A stretch of DNA of 64,000 nucleotides. It comes from Ruegeria sp. R14_0. GTDB lineage: Bacteria; Pseudomonadota; Alphaproteobacteria; Rhodobacterales; Rhodobacteraceae. Position numbers and translations under genes: made by a program. The DNA is taken from contig NZ_JAGHRC010000004.1 in the NCBI RefSeq assembly GCF_017743975.1, positions 248,001 to 312,000 on the forward strand, given 5' to 3'. Positions 44,239 through 54,019 of this stretch are shown piece after piece. How positions within the stretch are numbered: position 1 is the first letter of the stretch; each line of letters begins with the position of its first letter. Under the pieces are notes generated by a model, which was not told the DNA's origin, made no database searches, and saw only the letters and a program-made list of their open reading frames with translations.

Positions 44239-45396
44239 CTATTGGCCCAGTAACCCCATCTGGCGCACCGCCAGATCGCGCATGATCTCTTCCGAGCCGC
44301 CGCCAATGGCCATGATCTTGATCTCACGCCAAACACGCTCAACCGGATTGCCCCGCATATAGGCGGCGCCTCCAAAGACCTGCATCGCCTCAGAGGCGAC
44401 GAATTCCAACGACTTGGTGGCCTGAACCTTGGCCTTTGCCAATTCTGCAACGGGCATAAGACCTTGTTCTATCGCCCAGCAAATGCGCTCAATATAGGCT
44501 TCGTTCATATCAATCCGGGCCGATATTTCGGCGAATTTGTGATTGATAACCTGATGTTCGATCAACCGCTTCCCAAAGGTTTCCCGCTCACGCGCCCATT
44601 CCAGCGCGCTGTTGTAACACAGCTTCATCATACCTAGCGACGCCGAGGTCAGCCCGAGGCGTTCAAAGTTGAAGTTGTTCATGATCGCGATGAAGCCCTT
44701 GTTTTCAGGGCCAAGCAAAGCGCTGCTGTCCACTTCACAATCTTCAAGGTGTAGTGTGGCCTGCTGTGAGCTATGCCAACCCATCTTGCGCCCCAGCGGT
44801 GTCCGACTGAAACCCGGCGCGTCATAGGGCACTAGGAACAGCGAGATGCCGGCCAGACCCGGCCCTCCGGTACGGGCACCGATTACGAACCACTCGGCAT
44901 CCATTCCGCCGGTGATATAGGTTTTCTCGCCGTTCAGGACCCATTTTCCACCCTTAAGCTCGGCCCACGTCTGGATGTTGGCAACGTCCGAACCCGCGCC
45001 GGGTTCGGTGATGCCCAATGATGACATCATCCGGCCCGCGATGATTTCGGGAAGCACCGTTTTTTTGAACTGCTCAGAAGCAAACTTCGCGATTGGACTG
45101 ATCGAAATCGTCCGCCCGCCAAGCGCTGCGCCAACGCCGGACGCGCCGCAGCCGAACAAGATCTCACTGTAATCGTGGCGCATGAACGCATTGTCGAAGC
45201 CCAACCCGCCGTACTCCTCGGAGATGCCAAATCCGAAAACGCCGAACTCGGCGACTTTCGCGTGCAGCTCCCATGGAATGCCGCGATCTGCTTCCCACTG
45301 CTCGATGTTGGGCTTGATTTCCGTATCCACAAAGCGGGCGAAACTCTGTCGAAAGGCTTCGCGTTCAGGTGTCATGAACGGGGAGGGCAGGGTCAT
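44239..45396 (-). CDS. Acyl-CoA dehydrogenase
   Basis: A 385-residue FAD-dependent acyl-CoA dehydrogenase. SLGITEPGAGSDV and KTYITGG are the flavin and substrate-binding strands, and the C-terminal domain ends with AMQVFGGAAYMRGNPVER. It introduces the double bond of an acyl-CoA. Next to tetR and atuA genes, a branched or isoprenoid-type acyl-CoA such as citronellyl-CoA (AtuD role) is a fair guess, but specificity cannot be read directly. It overlaps the TetR gene by 4 nt, so regulator and enzyme are co-expressed. Confidence 0.9.
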   Translation of the reverse strand: MTLPSPFMTPEREAFRQSFARFVDTEIKPNIEQWEADRGIPWELHAKVAEFGVFGFGISEEYGGLGFDNAFMRHDYSEILFGCGASGVGAALGGRTISISPIAKFASEQFKKTVLPEIIAGRMMSSLGITEPGAGSDVANIQTWAELKGGKWVLNGEKTYITGGMDAEWFVIGARTGGPGLAGISLFLVPYDAPGFSRTPLGRKMGWHSSQQATLHLEDCEVDSSALLGPENKGFIAIMNNFNFERLGLTSASLGMMKLCYNSALEWARERETFGKRLIEHQVINHKFAEISARIDMNEAYIERICWAIEQGLMPVAELAKAKVQATKSLEFVASEAMQVFGGAAYMRGNPVERVWREIKIMAIGGGSEEIMRDLAVRQMGLLGQ

Positions 45397-46034
45397 TCGA
45401 CATCCTCGATTTGTATGCCTGTTTCAGGCTGCACCTGCAGTTGACTTTCCATCATGCGGGCAAACCGGTCCATCATCTGCGTCAGATATTCAGGCGAAGA
45501 AACGAACCGTTCGTGCAACAGCAGTCCGCGTAAAAATGTCCGCGCGATGCTCCACAAAAGGTCAGTGTCATCGCGGTCTTCGGTAACACTGACATATTGG
45601 CCCGAGATCAGATCAAGGTTCGACCTGTCCCAGTCGCGCAGGCTTTGTTCCAACAGTCCAAACAAGGCGGCATCTGTCCGGCAGGCGACAAGAATTTCGA
45701 CGATGGCGCGCCCGCCTGAGGAATTCACGATGTTGGCCCAGGACGACATGATCAGTTCATAGACGGGGGGAGGGGTACTGCCTCCATTCCAGATCGGGGT
45801 CTGCGCATTATCCAAAAGGCGCATCGCAGTCGCCGCGACTAAGGCCTGCTTGGTGGGGAAATGATGTGTTATGGCCCCACGCGATATACCTGCCTTGGCC
45901 TGCACCTTTGCAAAGGTCGTCTCGGCATATCCCAGCTGATCCAGACAGCTGACTGCGGCGTTGTAGATCTTAGCTCGCATATCGCGCGACCGGCGATCCT
46001 GCACCGAAGGTTTCTTTGATGCTATGTTCATCAT
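45393..46034 (-). CDS. TetR-family transcriptional regulator
   Basis: A 213-residue TetR-type repressor with the N-terminal helix-turn-helix (about residues 20-65, TTFAKVQAKAGISRGAITHHF) and a C-terminal ligand domain. It is divergent from the atuA operon and co-transcribed with the acyl-CoA dehydrogenase gene, as AtuR-like repressors of acyl-CoA catabolism often are. The inducer is likely an acyl-CoA of the pathway. The start could be either of two adjacent ATGs (46034 or 46031). Confidence 0.9.
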   Translation of the reverse strand: MMNIASKKPSVQDRRSRDMRAKIYNAAVSCLDQLGYAETTFAKVQAKAGISRGAITHHFPTKQALVAATAMRLLDNAQTPIWNGGSTPPPVYELIMSSWANIVNSSGGRAIVEILVACRTDAALFGLLEQSLRDWDRSNLDLISGQYVSVTEDRDDTDLLWSIARTFLRGLLLHERFVSSPEYLTQMMDRFARMMESQLQVQPETGIQIEDVE

Positions 46035-46093
46035 GTTCCGTGGCGTCGTGGCGGCAGTTCACGGTTGACCGCTGCAATCGACAAATCATAAAA

Positions 46094-46111
46094 ACAGAAC
46101 AGTCGGTCTGT
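46094..46111. promoter_or_regulatory. Candidate TetR operator in the tetR/atuA intergenic region
   Basis: ACAGAACAGTCGGTCTGT is an imperfect palindrome (outer ACAGA/TCTGT arms perfect) centred in the 114-bp gap between the divergent tetR and atuA genes. Its length and layout suit a TetR dimer site. Inference only. Confidence 0.45.
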
Positions 46112-46148
46112 AAAGCATGGATCGCGACCCAGGTGGGAGAGACGTAGC

Positions 46149-47933
46149 GTGACGAAACCTCTGCGGATCGGAGGAGCGAGTGGGTTCTGGGGGGATGCCC
46201 CTCATGCCACACAGCAATTGCTGTGCACGCCGGGCCTGGATTTCCTAGTGTACGACTACCTGGCCGAAATCACGATGTCGATCATGGCGCGCGCGCGCCT
46301 GAAGGATCCGCAAAAAGGATACGCGGTGGACTTCGTTTCAGACGTTATGGCCCAAAACCTGACCCGGATCGCCGAGGCAGGGGTAAAGGTTCTGTCGAAT
46401 GCAGGCGGCGTCAACCCAACGGCCTGCGCCGAAGCATTGCGCCTGAAGTCCGCCGAATTTGGGTTGGATTTGAAGATTGCAGTCGTCCAAGGCGATGATC
46501 TGATGCCGCGCGTGGCCGAGTTCGCGGACCGAACCGAGATGTTCTCGGGCGCGCCCATGCCCAGTGAAGACAAAATCGCGTCGGTCAACGCCTATATTGG
46601 CGCGGGCCCGATTGTAGCTGCCCTGCAGGCCGGGGCGGATATTGTCATCACGGGACGGTGCGTGGACAGCGCGCTGACGCTAGCGGCGTGCATGCATCAC
46701 TTTGGCTGGCCGCACGACAATTATGATCTGCTGGTCGCCGGGTCGCTTGCGGGTCATCTTTTAGAGTGCGGACCGCAAGCGACAGGCGGCAATTTCACCG
46801 ATTGGGAGTTGGCAGGCGACCTCGCCCAGATCGGATACCCCGTAGCCGAGATCAGCGCGGAAGGTGCGATCATTCTGACCAAGCCCGAGGGTACATCCGG
46901 CTGCGTGACACCTGCTTCGGTCGGCGAGCAGATGCTGTACGAGATCGGCGATCCACAATCGTATATACTGCCGGATGTGATTTGTGATTTTTCGAATGTT
47001 CAATTGGCACAAACCGATCCTGACCGGGTGCGGGTCACGGGTGCAAGAGGGCGCGCGCCAACAGGGCAGCTCAAGGTTTCTGCGACTTGGGCGGACGGAT
47101 ACCGTTCAGGCGTGACCTTTCTGATCAATGGGCGCGATGCCAGAAAAAAGGCAGAGGCATTTGCGCAAGCTGGTCTGGCACGGGCCCGCGCCGTTCTAAA
47201 GCAAATGGGCGCGCCAGACTATCGTGACGTCTCGTTCGAGGCGTTCGGTGGGCGACCAAGTAACAGTGATTACGAAGAGATTTCGTTCAAAGCGGCTGTG
47301 AAGCACGATGACCCCCGCGCGGTTGGCCTGTTCTTGCGAGAGTTGACCGGGGCCGCTCTGGCCACACCACCGGGGATGCACATCTTTACCGGAGGCGGGC
47401 GTCCCAAACCATCGCCGGTGGTGGCCTTGTTTTCATTTCTGGTTCCGGAAACCACACTGAACTATCGGGTGACCGTTGACGGAAAGGACATTTCCTACAA
47501 CTCACCACCGGTTCCGCCACACGGCCCCGCGCCAGTCCGGGCCATCATCCCTAAACCTATCGAGCAGCGTAAAACTGATTGGGAAGAACGCCCGCTGGAA
47601 CACCTGGCTTGGGCAAGATCTGGGGACAAAGGTGACAAAGCGAATATCGGGGTTATCGAGCGCAACCCAGCCTATCTACCCTATATCTGGTCCGCATTAA
47701 CCGAGGACACGCTGTCAGCCATTTTTGCTGATTACCTATCGGGTTCTGTCGAACGATACTATCTGCCCGGCACGCACGCGATGAACATCATCCTGAACGA
47801 AGTTCTGGGTGGGGGTGGCGTCGCTTCGCTGCGCAACGACGCACAGGGCAAAAGCTTTGCCCAGATCCTGCTTGCCATACCAGTTAAGGTCCCGGCGGGA
47901 CTGATCGCAAATTCCGAGCAAGGAGATTACTGA
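46149..47933 (+). CDS. atuA: AtuA-family protein (acyclic terpene/branched acyl-CoA utilisation)
   Basis: A 594-residue protein of the AtuA (DUF1446) family, recognised from its start (LRIGGASGFWGDAP) and the WARSGDKGDKANIGV segment near the C-terminus. AtuA proteins occur with carboxylases for geranyl-CoA or similar acyl-CoAs, and their exact reaction is not established. The start is GTG, behind GTGGGAGAG. The stop overlaps the carboxyltransferase start by one base (TGATG). A CoA-linked step in the same pathway is the inference. Confidence 0.88.
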   Translation: MTKPLRIGGASGFWGDAPHATQQLLCTPGLDFLVYDYLAEITMSIMARARLKDPQKGYAVDFVSDVMAQNLTRIAEAGVKVLSNAGGVNPTACAEALRLKSAEFGLDLKIAVVQGDDLMPRVAEFADRTEMFSGAPMPSEDKIASVNAYIGAGPIVAALQAGADIVITGRCVDSALTLAACMHHFGWPHDNYDLLVAGSLAGHLLECGPQATGGNFTDWELAGDLAQIGYPVAEISAEGAIILTKPEGTSGCVTPASVGEQMLYEIGDPQSYILPDVICDFSNVQLAQTDPDRVRVTGARGRAPTGQLKVSATWADGYRSGVTFLINGRDARKKAEAFAQAGLARARAVLKQMGAPDYRDVSFEAFGGRPSNSDYEEISFKAAVKHDDPRAVGLFLRELTGAALATPPGMHIFTGGGRPKPSPVVALFSFLVPETTLNYRVTVDGKDISYNSPPVPPHGPAPVRAIIPKPIEQRKTDWEERPLEHLAWARSGDKGDKANIGVIERNPAYLPYIWSALTEDTLSAIFADYLSGSVERYYLPGTHAMNIILNEVLGGGGVASLRNDAQGKSFAQILLAIPVKVPAGLIANSEQGDY

Positions 47934-49552
47934 TGGGATTTGTCAGCCAGGTTGTCCGCGACTCTGAGACCTTTGCAAAGAACCGGGCCGATATGCTGGC
48001 CCTTGTCGATCAGATGCGCGCGCTCGAGGCACGGCCCGTTGCGCTGTCAGAAAAACGGCGCGAACGGATGGAGGCGCGCGGTCAGATCACGCCTCGTGAC
48101 CGCTTGGCACATCTGCTGGACCCGGGGATGCCGTTTTTGCAACTGCATGGGCTGGCAGGATTTTGCGTCGATACGGATGATCCGGAAAAGTCGGTGCCGG
48201 GAGCCTCGCTGATCATCGGGATCGGCTTCATCTCGGGCGTACGTTGCATGATCATCGTTGACGACGCGGGGATCAAGGCAGGCGCCATGGTAGAAATGTC
48301 CGCCGTCGCCTTCCTGAGTGCGCAGGACATGGCGTTGAAACAAAATCTGCCCTTTGTGCATCTGGTCGAAAGCGCCGGGGCGAACCTTATGGAATACAAG
48401 GTCGAGTTCTGGGCCAATGGTGGCAAGCTGTTTCGCAATCTGGCCCGCCATTCGGCCGCTGGCTTGCCCAACCTCGCCGTGCTTCACGGTCCGTCGACCG
48501 CAGGCGGGGCTTACATGCCCGGCCTTGCCGACTATGTTGTCGGCGTCAAACAGAACGGCATGGCCGCGCTGGCCGGGGCGGCGTTGGTCTATGCGGCGAC
48601 AGGCGAAAAGGCCAATGATCGCGATTTGGGCGGCACTGAGATGCACGCAACGACGTCGGGGCTTGTCGACTATCTGGCCGAGAACGACGCCCACGGAATT
48701 GAAATGGCGCGCAGTGTGATAGCGCGACTGGATTGGAACAAATCTCTGCCGCAGCGCCATAGCCACGAGGTACAAGCGCCGAAATACGACATAGATGAAA
48801 TCGCGGGCATTGTGCCAACCGATTACCGAATTCCCTACGATGTCCGTGAAGTTGTGGCACGGATCGTGGACGGTTCGGACTTTGACGATTTCAAACCCGA
48901 TTATGGTTCGGCCACTGTCTGCCTGCAGGCCGCAATCAACGGGATCGCAGTGGGTATCATTGGAAACAACGGTCCGCTTGATCCGGCGGGGGCCAACAAG
49001 GCCTCGCAGTTCATTCAGCTATGCGGTCAGGCCGATATTCCACTGATCTTCCTCAACAATATCACAGGGTTCATGGTCGGCACTCAATATGAGCAGGGCG
49101 GCATGATCAAACATGGTGCCAAGATGATTCAGGCTGTGACCTCGGTCGATGTGCCCAAAATCACGCTGTATATAGGGGCAAGTTTCGGGGCCGGAAACTA
49201 CGGTATGTGCGGTTATGCCTATGACCCGGATTTCCTGTTCGCATGGCCCAATGCCGCGACTGGTGTGATGGGCGGCGAGCAGGCGGCCGGAACGATGGAA
49301 ATGGTGGCGCGCGCGGGGTTCAAACGCAAGGGGATCGAACCGGATGAACAGGCGCTGGCCGCACAAAAAGCCGGGATAACAGAGCATTTTACCCGGCAGG
49401 AGAATGCGTTTTATACGTCGGGCCGATGCATCGACCACGGAGTCATTGATCCGCGTGACACCCGCCGTGTTCTGGGGTTCTGCCTCGAGACCTGCCTTGA
49501 GGCGCGCGCGCGCAAGGTCAAACCCAGCTCTTACGGCGTTCACAGATTCTAG
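47933..49552 (+). CDS. Acyl-CoA carboxylase carboxyltransferase (beta) subunit
   Basis: A 539-residue biotin-dependent carboxyltransferase that transfers carboxyl from biotin to an acyl-CoA. Both crotonase-like halves are present, with GPSTAGGAYMPGL in the first and IGASFGAGNYGMCG in the second. Length and motifs match the methylcrotonyl-/geranyl-CoA carboxylase group. Context with AtuA suggests an AtuC-like role on a 3-methyl-branched enoyl-CoA. Methylcrotonyl-CoA carboxylase is the main alternative. An AAGGAG site precedes the overlapping start. Confidence 0.9.
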   Translation: MGFVSQVVRDSETFAKNRADMLALVDQMRALEARPVALSEKRRERMEARGQITPRDRLAHLLDPGMPFLQLHGLAGFCVDTDDPEKSVPGASLIIGIGFISGVRCMIIVDDAGIKAGAMVEMSAVAFLSAQDMALKQNLPFVHLVESAGANLMEYKVEFWANGGKLFRNLARHSAAGLPNLAVLHGPSTAGGAYMPGLADYVVGVKQNGMAALAGAALVYAATGEKANDRDLGGTEMHATTSGLVDYLAENDAHGIEMARSVIARLDWNKSLPQRHSHEVQAPKYDIDEIAGIVPTDYRIPYDVREVVARIVDGSDFDDFKPDYGSATVCLQAAINGIAVGIIGNNGPLDPAGANKASQFIQLCGQADIPLIFLNNITGFMVGTQYEQGGMIKHGAKMIQAVTSVDVPKITLYIGASFGAGNYGMCGYAYDPDFLFAWPNAATGVMGGEQAAGTMEMVARAGFKRKGIEPDEQALAAQKAGITEHFTRQENAFYTSGRCIDHGVIDPRDTRRVLGFCLETCLEARARKVKPSSYGVHRF

Positions 49553-49728
49553 TCATGCTGCCAAACTCACCACACTCGGACCTTGAACATAGTAATCGAG
49601 GTTTGACCGTCGGGTTCAACGATCCTGAACAACGCAGGCCGTCGACCGCATGTCTTCGGACAAAGCGCGTGAAGGGGATATCGGCCTTTGTGCAGAAACA
49701 AAAACCCAATTGGGCAAGGGGATGAGCA

Positions 49729-51702
49729 ATGGCATTTGACACAGTTCTGGTCGCCAACCGTGGTGAAATTGCTGCGCGTATCCTTCGAACGGTCCAGTCG
49801 CTGGGTCTTCGCACGGTAGCGGTTTACACGACTGCGGACGCCGGGGCACCGCATGTTGCGCTGGCGGACGCAGCCGCCTGGATTGGCGACGGTCCTGTTG
49901 GCGACAGCTATCTGAACGGCGACCGGATCATAGCGGCTGCTTTGAAAACTGGGGCATCGGCAATCCATCCCGGCTATGGCTTTTTGTCTGAAAACGCCGA
50001 CTTTGCCGCAGCGGTTGAGGCTGCTGGGCTGAATTTTATTGGGCCCGATCCTGAAGCCATCCGTTTGATGGGCGACAAAGCCGATGCAAAACGCCTGATG
50101 ATCGCCGCAGGAGTACCTTGCGTGCCGGGCTATGAAGGCGCAGAACAGTCCGACGCGGCCCTGATTGCAGAGGCCAACAAGATCGGGTTTCCCATCATGG
50201 TCAAGGCCGCCGCGGGCGGGGGCGGGCGCGGGATGCGGCTGGTCCGGGATGAAGAGGAACTGCCGCAGGCGATTGCACTGGCCCGATCCGAGGCTGAAAA
50301 CGCTTTTGGCTCGGGCGCGTTGATCCTGGAAAAAGCGATCACCAACGCGCGCCATGTTGAGTTGCAGGTCCTTGCAGATACGCACGGAAACATCATTCAT
50401 TTAGGTGAAAGGGACTGCTCGGTCCAACGCCGTCACCAAAAGGTGGTGGAAGAGGCACCTTGTCCGACACTGTCATCGGAAATGCGCGCAAATATGGGCG
50501 CGGTGGCGATCGAAGCGGCGCGCGCGGTCAACTACCGCGGGGCTGGCACGGTCGAGTTTCTTTTGGAGCCGTCCGGTGCCTTCTATTTCCTTGAGATGAA
50601 CACGCGCCTTCAGGTTGAGCATCCTGTGACCGAGATGATTACCGGCCTTGATCTTGTGGCGCTGCAGATCGCGGTGGCCCAGGGCAATGCCTTGCCGATT
50701 TCGCAAGAAGACGTATCGCTTGAAGGTCACGCAATCGAGGTCCGTCTGTATGCCGAAGACCCCGCCAACGGGTACCTGCCAGCAACCGGCCCTGTCGATT
50801 TGTGGCAGCCTGCCACCGGGCCGGGCGTGCGCGTGGACGCAGGGGTGCAGACAGGGCAGGAAATTTCGCCTTTCTACGACCCAATGCTAGCAAAGATCAT
50901 CGCATATGGACCGGACCGAGAAACAGCTCGAGCCAGGGTGATCAAAGCCGTGGAGGAAACCGTGCTGCTGGGAACGGTGACGAATTCCGCTTTTTTGGCC
51001 GATATTCTTGCGCATCAGACGTTCGCCGTGGGGGAGGCAACGATTAATTTTTTGGATCGAACCTATCCCAACGGCTTCCCCTCCGATCAGGTTAAAGATC
51101 GCGATGTCGCTTTGGCGCTCGCGCTGCTGCTGGAGGCTGACAAAACACGCGCCAAGGCGACGGCCGGTTACGTTTCACAAGATCAACTCGGCTGGTCCAG
51201 CGCGGCCTTGCCGCTGATCTCGGTTACCATGCTTTGCGGTGAGGTCCAGACGCAGATCCGCGCCGGCGCACATCCCGACGGTTGGGCTGTCTGGATCGGG
51301 GGGCACAAGTTCGACATCGCCTTTTCAGAAGGTCGCAACGGGACCACGCGCGCGCGAGTGAACGACCAAGTCGTCGAGGTCGTCGCGCATATCCGCGACG
51401 ATACAGTACAACTCGCCTTTAACGCCCGGCGTTTGACCTTTCGACGCCTGCGCCCCGGTCAGCGTGAGGAAACAGACCATGCCGGAGGTCGCATCACGGC
51501 TCCAATGCCCGGGCTGCTGATTGAAGTCGCGGCCAAGCCGGGTCAAAAAGTGGCCAAAGGCGATCGTCTTGCCGTGCTGGAAGCGATGAAGATGCAGCAT
51601 CTGATCACCGCTACCGTGGATGGAGTCGTCAGCGCCGTTCATGTGGCGGCAGGTCAGCAAGTGACCCTGGGCGTCGTAATGATCGAGATTGATGAGAGCT
51701 AG
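49729..51702 (+). CDS. Acyl-CoA carboxylase biotin carboxylase (alpha) subunit with BCCP
   Basis: A 657-residue protein with an N-terminal biotin carboxylase (ATP-grasp with AAAGGGGRGMRLV near residue 163; ERDCSVQRRHQKV) and a C-terminal biotinyl domain whose target lysine is in LEAMKMQH. It forms the alpha subunit for the carboxyltransferase encoded upstream. The 176-bp gap from that gene holds a ribosome site (AAGGGGATGAGCA) and no gene. Together they act as the geranyl-/methylcrotonyl-type carboxylase. Confidence 0.93.
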   Translation: MAFDTVLVANRGEIAARILRTVQSLGLRTVAVYTTADAGAPHVALADAAAWIGDGPVGDSYLNGDRIIAAALKTGASAIHPGYGFLSENADFAAAVEAAGLNFIGPDPEAIRLMGDKADAKRLMIAAGVPCVPGYEGAEQSDAALIAEANKIGFPIMVKAAAGGGGRGMRLVRDEEELPQAIALARSEAENAFGSGALILEKAITNARHVELQVLADTHGNIIHLGERDCSVQRRHQKVVEEAPCPTLSSEMRANMGAVAIEAARAVNYRGAGTVEFLLEPSGAFYFLEMNTRLQVEHPVTEMITGLDLVALQIAVAQGNALPISQEDVSLEGHAIEVRLYAEDPANGYLPATGPVDLWQPATGPGVRVDAGVQTGQEISPFYDPMLAKIIAYGPDRETARARVIKAVEETVLLGTVTNSAFLADILAHQTFAVGEATINFLDRTYPNGFPSDQVKDRDVALALALLLEADKTRAKATAGYVSQDQLGWSSAALPLISVTMLCGEVQTQIRAGAHPDGWAVWIGGHKFDIAFSEGRNGTTRARVNDQVVEVVAHIRDDTVQLAFNARRLTFRRLRPGQREETDHAGGRITAPMPGLLIEVAAKPGQKVAKGDRLAVLEAMKMQHLITATVDGVVSAVHVAAGQQVTLGVVMIEIDES

Positions 51703-51972
51703 ATGTCTTCGGGCCGATATCACGCCAGGGTGGCCACAAGGCCGGACCCATTGGAGATGTCTTTCCAAGCGCTCGTTTTTGAACCTGCCTTGCGCAAGAG
51801 TGAAAAACGGATCGAGGCTAGCCATGAGGGAACCAAGCAGCTTTTCCCTTGCTGTGTCGGGCAGGGGTCGTCTGCTGAATCCGGCAACCTCGGCCACTGG
51901 GGTGGTCCGGGACTTTAAGCAAGACTACCTGGCCGACATCGAACGGCTGAACGCAAAGTTGGAGGAAAAAGG
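51703..51972 (+). pseudogene. Possible gene remnant between carboxylase and TIGR03084 gene
   Basis: No intact gene fits this 270-bp gap, but about nt 51904-51969 reads as DFKQDYLADIERLNAKLEEKG with strongly coding-like third positions and ends at the ribosome site of the next gene. Upstream of it the same frame loses character. This could be the 3' end of a decayed gene; similar clusters can carry an enoyl-CoA hydratase here, but I cannot identify the fragment as one. A short open frame directly at 51703 is an alternative. Confidence 0.3.
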
Positions 51973-52758
51973 GTGCAACAGGCGAAGGACTTTCTGGACG
52001 AGAGCGAGGCACTGCATGCCGTTATGGCCGACTTGTCGGCCAACCAATGGGAAACGCCGACGCAGTTCAAAGGGTGGACGCTGAATGACGTGCTTGTCCA
52101 CTTGCACTACTGGAACCAGATGGCCGATCTGTCGCTGCAGGACCCGGATGCCTTCACGACCCGCATCGGCGCTTTGTTCGTCAAAGCCAAGGCTGAGGGG
52201 CTGCGCACTGCAGAAAACGAGGCAATCGCACTGCGCGGAGTTGAGCTGCGCGATGCATGGCGGGCGCTGTATACCGACATCGGAAATCGTTGGGCTGATC
52301 TTGACCCCAAGCACAGGGTTAAATGGGCCGGGCCGGATATGTCCGTGCGCTCATCGATCACCGCTCGCCAGATGGAGACGTGGGCACATGGGCAAGAGGT
52401 GTTCGACATCCTTGGCGTCGAACGGGTCGAAAAGGACCGGATCAAAAATGTCGTCATCCTGGGCGTCAACACTTTTGGCTGGGCCTATCAGGTCAATGGA
52501 AAGCCTGTGCCAGAGGCAATGCCGCGTCTGGAACTGACCGCACCGTCCGGGGCCGTATGGGAGTTTGGCGAACCGGGTGACAACCGTATCACGGGATCAG
52601 CAGTGGAGTTTGCGCAGGTCTCTGCCCAAACACGAAACATCGCGGATACCTCGCTTCGGGTTGAAGGGCCTATCGCAACCGAATGGATGTCGATCGCGCA
52701 GTGTTTTGCCGGCGGGCGGGAAACGCCACCCGAACCCGGCAGCCGCCACATTGCGTGA
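51973..52758 (+). CDS. TIGR03084-type DinB/mycothiol-like metalloprotein
   Basis: A 261-residue protein with an N-terminal four-helix DinB/MDMPI-like bundle (FKGWTLNDVLVHLHYWN, with His residues fit for metal) and a small C-terminal domain. It resembles the TIGR03084 family, whose function is unknown and which often follows atu-like genes. The start is GTG at 51973, decided by TTGGAGG seven bases upstream. It closes the cluster that starts at atuA and may isomerise or otherwise act on a pathway intermediate; that role is a guess. Confidence 0.82.
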   Translation: MQQAKDFLDESEALHAVMADLSANQWETPTQFKGWTLNDVLVHLHYWNQMADLSLQDPDAFTTRIGALFVKAKAEGLRTAENEAIALRGVELRDAWRALYTDIGNRWADLDPKHRVKWAGPDMSVRSSITARQMETWAHGQEVFDILGVERVEKDRIKNVVILGVNTFGWAYQVNGKPVPEAMPRLELTAPSGAVWEFGEPGDNRITGSAVEFAQVSAQTRNIADTSLRVEGPIATEWMSIAQCFAGGRETPPEPGSRHIA

Positions 52759-52833
52759 GTTGCAACACAGATAGGATTGCTGGTTGAATGTAAGAGGCAC
52801 ACCCGTCACAACAAAGCAAAACAAGGCGACAAC

Positions 52834-53883
52834 ATGCTTCAGTTCAACGTGACAAAACTGGCCGCTGGCCTGATTGTGGCTGTCATCATAGGCTGGGTTT
52901 TAATAATCGGAAAAAGCCTGCTGTTGCCTGTGCTGTTGGGTATCATCGGCATCTACATTCTGGATTCGACAGCCTCAACAATTGCAAGAGTACCCGGTTT
53001 GCGAAAAATCCCGCGCCGCGGACGACGTTTGCTGGCTCTGCTCGCGATTTTCCTGCTGTTTGTCCTGATGGGCGTGTTTCTCGAAGCAAACGCGCAGGCC
53101 GTCGCCCAGAATATCCCACGCTACAAGACCAACCTGAACGCGCTGATTGAATCCGCCATGTCCATCCTGGGGGTCAAAAAGCTACCGGACTGGTCCACGA
53201 TCGAACAGACGCTGTCAGGAAAGTTTGATTTTCTGGGCTTTCTGCAGGGAACACTTTCGACGGTTCAAGGTTTCGGAACAGTTATGATGATGACAATCCT
53301 GTACATCATCTTCATCCTGACCGATCTGGACGATATGCCGGAAAAAGTTCGAAAAGCGTTTGGAGATGCCGATACGGCCGACCGGTCCCTTAAAATCGTC
53401 GCGCAGATCAACCAGAAAATCGGCAGCTACCTCAGCGCCAAAACCCTGATCAACGTTATCCTTGCGCTGATCTCTTTCGTGATCATGCTGCTATTGGGGA
53501 TCGAGTTTGCCCTGTTCTGGGCCATCCTGATCGGGCTTTTGAACTACATCCCCTATTTGGGCTCGATCCTTGGGGTTCTGTTCCCGGTTATGCTCAGCCT
53601 CGTGCAATTTGGCGGCCTTTGGCACGCTGGCGTTGCTTTTGTCGCGCTGATGGCGGCTCAGCTTTTTGTGGGGAATATTCTCGAACCCCGTTTAGTCGGT
53701 AACTCAGTGAACCTGAGCGGGTTCATGGTGCTGTTTTCCCTGACAATCTGGACCTCAATGTGGGGGCTGGCCGGTACAATCCTGGCAATTCCATTGACCG
53801 CTGTCGTGATGATCATCCTGTCACAAATCCAGTCAACGCGCCCGCTGGCCATTTTGATGTCGGAAAGTGGCGAACTGGACTGA
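52834..53883 (+). CDS. AI-2E-family (PerM/YdiK-type) membrane protein
   Basis: A 349-residue inner-membrane protein with about seven hydrophobic helices in the family arrangement: two at the N-terminus, a soluble middle (about 90-150), then the rest, with LINVILALISF, ALFWAILIGLLNYIPYLGSILG and GNILEPRLVGNSVNLS as hallmark segments. The family exports or exchanges small solutes and ions; the AI-2 name does not mean signalling here. The start at 52834 has an AAGGCGA site; a longer frame begins at 52777 inside the spacer. Confidence 0.9.
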   Translation: MLQFNVTKLAAGLIVAVIIGWVLIIGKSLLLPVLLGIIGIYILDSTASTIARVPGLRKIPRRGRRLLALLAIFLLFVLMGVFLEANAQAVAQNIPRYKTNLNALIESAMSILGVKKLPDWSTIEQTLSGKFDFLGFLQGTLSTVQGFGTVMMMTILYIIFILTDLDDMPEKVRKAFGDADTADRSLKIVAQINQKIGSYLSAKTLINVILALISFVIMLLLGIEFALFWAILIGLLNYIPYLGSILGVLFPVMLSLVQFGGLWHAGVAFVALMAAQLFVGNILEPRLVGNSVNLSGFMVLFSLTIWTSMWGLAGTILAIPLTAVVMIILSQIQSTRPLAILMSESGELD

Positions 53884-54019
53884 TCGCCGCAACTTGCCTC
53901 AAAGCCCATCGTACAGAGGAAAGACCGTTTGCTGACCCGATCAACACAGTTGAAAGCTGTCGACCAACTTGAGGCGACTCCCGGCTTGCACTTCCGCAAC
54001 CGTTAGGCGACTGCAGGGC

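Noticed and set aside
52834..53883. Autoinducer-2 exporter for quorum sensing
   Set aside because: The family name is historical; there is no luxS or lsr gene nearby and members have varied transport roles.
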